Origin: Lentinus brumalis
Taxonomy: Eukaryota; Basidiomycota; Agaricomycetes; Polyporales; Polyporaceae
Length of the DNA stretch: 64,000 nucleotides
Reading direction: 5' to 3'
NCBI GenBank assembly: GCA_001792895.1
Contig: MARA01000002.1
Coordinates: 868,001-932,000 of the forward strand
Shown here: in pieces, positions 60,659 through 64,000 of the stretch
Numbering within the stretch: position 1 is the stretch's first letter
How the letters are laid out: every line of letters begins with the position of its first letter
Position numbers and translations under genes: made by a program
The notes under the pieces: generated by a model
What the model saw: the letters and a program-made list of their open reading frames with translations, nothing else
Databases searched by the model: none
Told to the model about the DNA's origin: nothing

Positions 60659-62470
60659 ATGTCGGACGCTGCGGGCCCATCTCATGCGGCTGCGCATACA
60701 GAAAAGAACGCGACGAAACCGAGAAAGAGGTTCGTCGGAAGCAAGACTGCAAAACCGTCTAAGCCCGGCCATTCTCCCGTCGTTGCAAACCAGATTCCAC
60801 AGGACATTCTCAACGATGCGCAACTCAATGCAGCTATCAAGCAGCTGCCATCCAACTACTCCTTTGAGATACACAAAACGATCCACCACGTTCGCAAGAA
60901 TCAAGCGAAGATGGTCGCGCTACAGATGCCGGAGGGCCTTCAGATGTTTGCCTGTACGATCGCAGATATTATTGAACGGTGCGCACACTACATTCCACGC
61001 GGTATCGTCGTACGTCTGCTCACGCGTAAATGCCTCTAGGTTCACGAATGCACTCACCGTGATTATGGGTGATGTCACATACGGGGCTTGCTGCATCGAC
61101 GACTACACGGCCGTTGCGCTCGGTTGCGATATGCTCATACACTATGGGCATAGTTGTCTCGGTGCGTAATCTGTCCCAAACTCATTGGTGACCATGTCAC
61201 TGTTCTGAACACTTCTCCCTCTTCAAGTTCCCATCGACCAGACAACGATCAAGACGCTGTACGTCTTTGTCGAGATTGCCATTGACTCCTCCCATCTCGT
61301 CCAGACCATACGCCTCAACTTCCCCAACGACCGACAACGCTTCTACGACTCGCTGCTCGACTCCGAGGAGGAGCGTTCACATATACCTGCCGGGCAGCTT
61401 TTGAACGGCGGAGGTCATCTACGAATAGAGGGCCCTTCATCTGGCAGCGAACACAACTCTAATGATCCGGTCGACCATCCTGCATCTGACTCACAGTCCT
61501 CCCCACCGCACGAGCTCACCCGCCTAGCATTAGTTTCCACTATACAATTCGTCTCGGCACTCTCCAACCTGAAGGACGAGCTTTCAGTCGAACGTACGGA
61601 TGCGGAAGTGCCTCTGATGCCCGCCGGGTTGATCGAGGGTCCGACTGACGGTTCTGGAGAATCAAGCCAGGCTGTCGGGAAGCCTCGATTATGGACAGGA
61701 AGGTACGACGTCTCGATACCGAGGTCGAAACCCCTCTCCCCGGGAGAGATTCTTGGATGCACAGCTCCTCAGCTGAACGACGTCGATGCGCTTCTGTACG
61801 TGCACCACTCATCAGGATTGCTATTCACCCGGCTGACGCTAATTCTCATACCAGCTACCTCGGAGATGGTCGATTCCATCTCGAGTCTATTATGATCGCG
61901 AACCCTACCATCCCCGCCTTCCGCTACGACCCCTACTCGAAGAAGTTCACTCGCGAGCGATACGACCACGTCGAGATGCGCACCGTCCGCGACCAAGCCG
62001 TCCAAACCGCACGACGGAGCATCACCTCGCACCCTTCTCCCTCGTCTACTTCCCTATCTTCGCCCGAACCGCCAATGTGGGGCGTCATCCTCGGGACGCT
62101 CGGACGTCAGGGCAGCTTCAAGCAGCTCCGAGCAATAACGCAACAGCTCGCGCAGGCCTCGACGCCCATCCCGTACATGCCGATCCTCCTCTCCGAGCTC
62201 TCCCCCGCGAAGCTCGCGCTGTTCAACCAGCACATCGCGGCGTTCGTGCAGACGTCATGTCCGCGGTTGTCGATCGACTGGGGGTATGCGTTCGAGCGGC
62301 CGCTGCTGAGCCCGTACGAGACTGCGGTAGCGGTGGGCAAGGCAGCCGGGTGGATGGCGGGCGGCGAGGGGGATGCGAAGGAGAGGGCGAAGAAGGGCGG
62401 GGTGTATCCGATGGATTTCTACTCAGCAGGGAGTCCGTGGGCGGTGGCGAGGGCGAAAGCGGTGTACTAA
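60659..62470 (+). CDS. DPH1: Dph1, diphthamide biosynthesis subunit
   Basis: Dph1 with Dph2 forms the radical-SAM-like 4Fe-4S enzyme for the first step of diphthamide formation on eEF2 (3-amino-3-carboxypropyl transfer). It starts [17 protein letters not shown] at 60659. Conserved parts are [97 protein letters not shown] and [15 protein letters not shown]. The three cluster cysteines are visible in YGACC, HSC and [11 protein letters not shown] Ser/Pro-rich insert (about 61400-61700) enlarges the middle region. Four introns are regular, including gtacgt...accag at about 61798-61855. The protein ends AKAVY. Frame intact. Confidence 0.95.
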
Positions 62471-62876
62471 ATGACTTCTTGGTACACAAAATATGCCGCG
62501 CCGACCTGCAGTCCGAGGCCCCCTATCAAATGCAATTCCAGTACAATTGCGGTAGGGTTTGGGTTCCGGTTGTAGGCCGCTGAATGAATCAAACGGATTG
62601 ATTAATTTGTCTCCAGACCAGAAGTGACGTTCAAATTACAAGTATGTCTGGGCTGGTTACACTCCAGCCCAGCCGTCACAGAGTACAGAGTACTGAGGCC
62701 CGAGGTGGACTTCGAGGAGCCTCGTGATTACTTAATCGAGGGATGCGTCTGCATCCGAGCTGCTTTGCATAAAGCTGAAGAGTTACGACTCCAAAAATCA
62801 CAGAACCGTCAGGACTCGCTCTTCGTCATATATCATTGATATTCACAAGCCTCTTCGACACCCTCCGAGTCCCTCT
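62471..62876. other. Spacer downstream of DPH1
   Basis: 406 bp, no gene recognised. Confidence 0.5.
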
Positions 62877-64000
62877 ATGGCGGCCGTGACGTCCACTCGA
62901 CCCAGCTGTGTAGAAGCGCAAGATAGCGAAGTACGTCGCCTTCGTGCTTACGGAGTACCACATGGCTGAAGGTATACCCAAACAGACGGAACATAGTCGC
63001 GCCCAGCAGGAACGACGGTTCGATGAGCCAAGTAAGGTCGCTGGGTTTCTTTATGTTCGCCCACCTACTAATTGCCCACCTTCTAATCGCCCACCTTCTA
63101 CATAATCTCTCGCTCCAGCGTCCTTGAGGCCCAACACTCCTGCAGCTCAGCATTCATACCACCGCCTCCTACAGCGTGATCGACTTCTGGAGAAAGTGAT
63201 CCAAGTCCCCGACTGCACGACGTGGTGGGAATCGCCACTCGAGGATTGTCCGATGTGCGACGTTGATGAGGTGACTACAATGTGAGCATTGTCGTTGCTC
63301 CACGGCACAACTTGAACACACTAATGTCGATGCAGAGAGACCAAATTCCTCTATTCACGTTACGAGTCTGCTACTAAGAACGACTTTTCCTCTGCTCCGG
63401 AGCCTAATCCCGCGCCCATCTTAGTCCGAGAGGAGTATCTCGTCGCCCTTGACGAGATCGATACCTCTTTCCGGCAGCGCGGACAGCTGTACCAGCAGTA
63501 CGAGCAGAACTTTAGTGGTGGCTTGCTGATCATGGGGTGGGATGGAATAGGTGAGTTTTAGACCATTCACATGACGATTTCTCATGTTACAACAGGGAAG
63601 TCCACCTTCATACGATATGCCATGACTGAGATAGTCTCTCGAGGCGACTCCGTGCTTTTCTACGACGGAAAGATACTTCATGCGTTCTGCAAGGGCAACT
63701 ACGTCTCATCGACGCCTCCAGAGTATGTCTCACTGTCCATCCAGCATCCAGAATTATGTTACTGCATACTCCTATGCGATCTTGCCCCCGGAGAATCGCT
63801 TCCTGTGGAGTTTCTCAGCGGATACAACTACATTGTAACCACACCTACTCCCTACGACAGGGAGATCCTCGAGCAACGCAGGCACGCCAAGGTCTTCTAC
63901 CTCAAGCCGTGGACATGGCCTGAGTTCTACGCAGTAGTGTGAGTACAACTTGTTCGTATGTTGCGGCTTCCTGTCCAACTGAGTCGTTCAGGATGGGGTA
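62877..64000 (+). CDS. P-loop NTPase of a Crinkler-like basidiomycete type, 5' part only
   Basis: The gene runs off the right edge. A possible start is the ATG at 62877 (MAAVTSTRPSCVEAQDSEV), joined through small exons; this start is uncertain. The well-supported exons read LLEKVIQVPDCTTWWESPLE, then ETKFLYSRYESATKNDFSSA (from 63336), PILVREEYLVALDEIDTSF and LLIMGWDGIGKSTFIRY, a Walker A motif split by an intron (63551-63595). They end EILEQRRHAKVFYLKPWTWP at a gtgagt donor (63939); the next exon begins at 63992. Such P-loop proteins with a W.....L end to the first module are greatly expanded in polypores and often called Crinkler-like or STAND-like. Function unknown. Confidence 0.65.
63059..63103 (+). 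repeat. Three tandem 15-nt repeats
   Basis: Three copies of a 15-nt unit beginning GCCCACC, differing by a few bases near the ends. In one frame they encode PPTNC-PPSNR-PPST-like units. They lie in the region of the uncertain first exons of the P-loop gene. Confidence 0.75.

Noticed and set aside
63059..63103. CRISPR-like repeat array
   Set aside because: The three units are contiguous without spacers and the genome is fungal.

Overview
The window is eukaryotic and fungal. Nearly every gene is cut by many short GT-AG introns (about 45-70 nt, with CTNA-type branch points), genes are dense on both strands, and the conserved proteins read as basidiomycete versions, most likely Agaricomycetes of the Polyporales type. 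No rDNA, plasmid, phage or CRISPR features were seen.

Layout. 1-2 kb: decayed protein fragments that share a C-terminal segment, plus an intron-containing tRNA-Leu(AAG). 2-4.5 kb: VPS52 (-). 6.3-11.5 kb: two tandem flavin monooxygenase genes (FMO-A and FMO-B, +), each with an NTF2/SnoaL-like N-terminus. 11.6-41.1 kb: a mostly housekeeping block holding an uncharacterised Agaricomycete-type protein (-), RPN11 (+), mitochondrial S18 (-), a small mitochondrial-type protein (-), RIM15 (+), a UIM protein (+), RNase P subunit p30 (+), a hypothetical (+), AIM32 (+), SCH9 (-), a Tim17-like membrane protein (-), a forkhead factor (+) and MED18 (+). 41.3-46.1 kb: two more tandem monooxygenases of the same family (FMO-C and FMO-D, -). 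46.7-62.5 kb: BCD1 (-), a mitochondrial cytochrome-b5-reductase/Cyc2-like enzyme (+), DRE2 (+), a C2H2 zinc-finger protein (+), a hypothetical (-), NPC1/NCR1 (+), an RNPS1-like SR protein (-) and DPH1 (+). 62.9 kb to the edge: the 5' part of a P-loop NTPase of a Crinkler-like type.

Functional themes. RIM15 (Greatwall-type kinase with a receiver domain) and SCH9, two kinases of one nutrient/TORC1 pathway, lie about 10 kb apart. The four monooxygenases form two tandem pairs in opposite orientation around the housekeeping block. All four keep a 6-nt micro-exon, and three of the four have Ala in place of the second Gly of the FAD-binding Rossmann motif.

A quality warning applies to the gene models. 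Nine places in seven otherwise intact conserved genes (RIM15 x2, UIM protein, AIM32, forkhead, MED18, the reductase, NPC1 x2) are out of frame by exactly one missing base, each time at a short G or C run. This looks like homopolymer deletion in the assembly rather than gene decay. These genes are annotated as functional, with the breaks noted.
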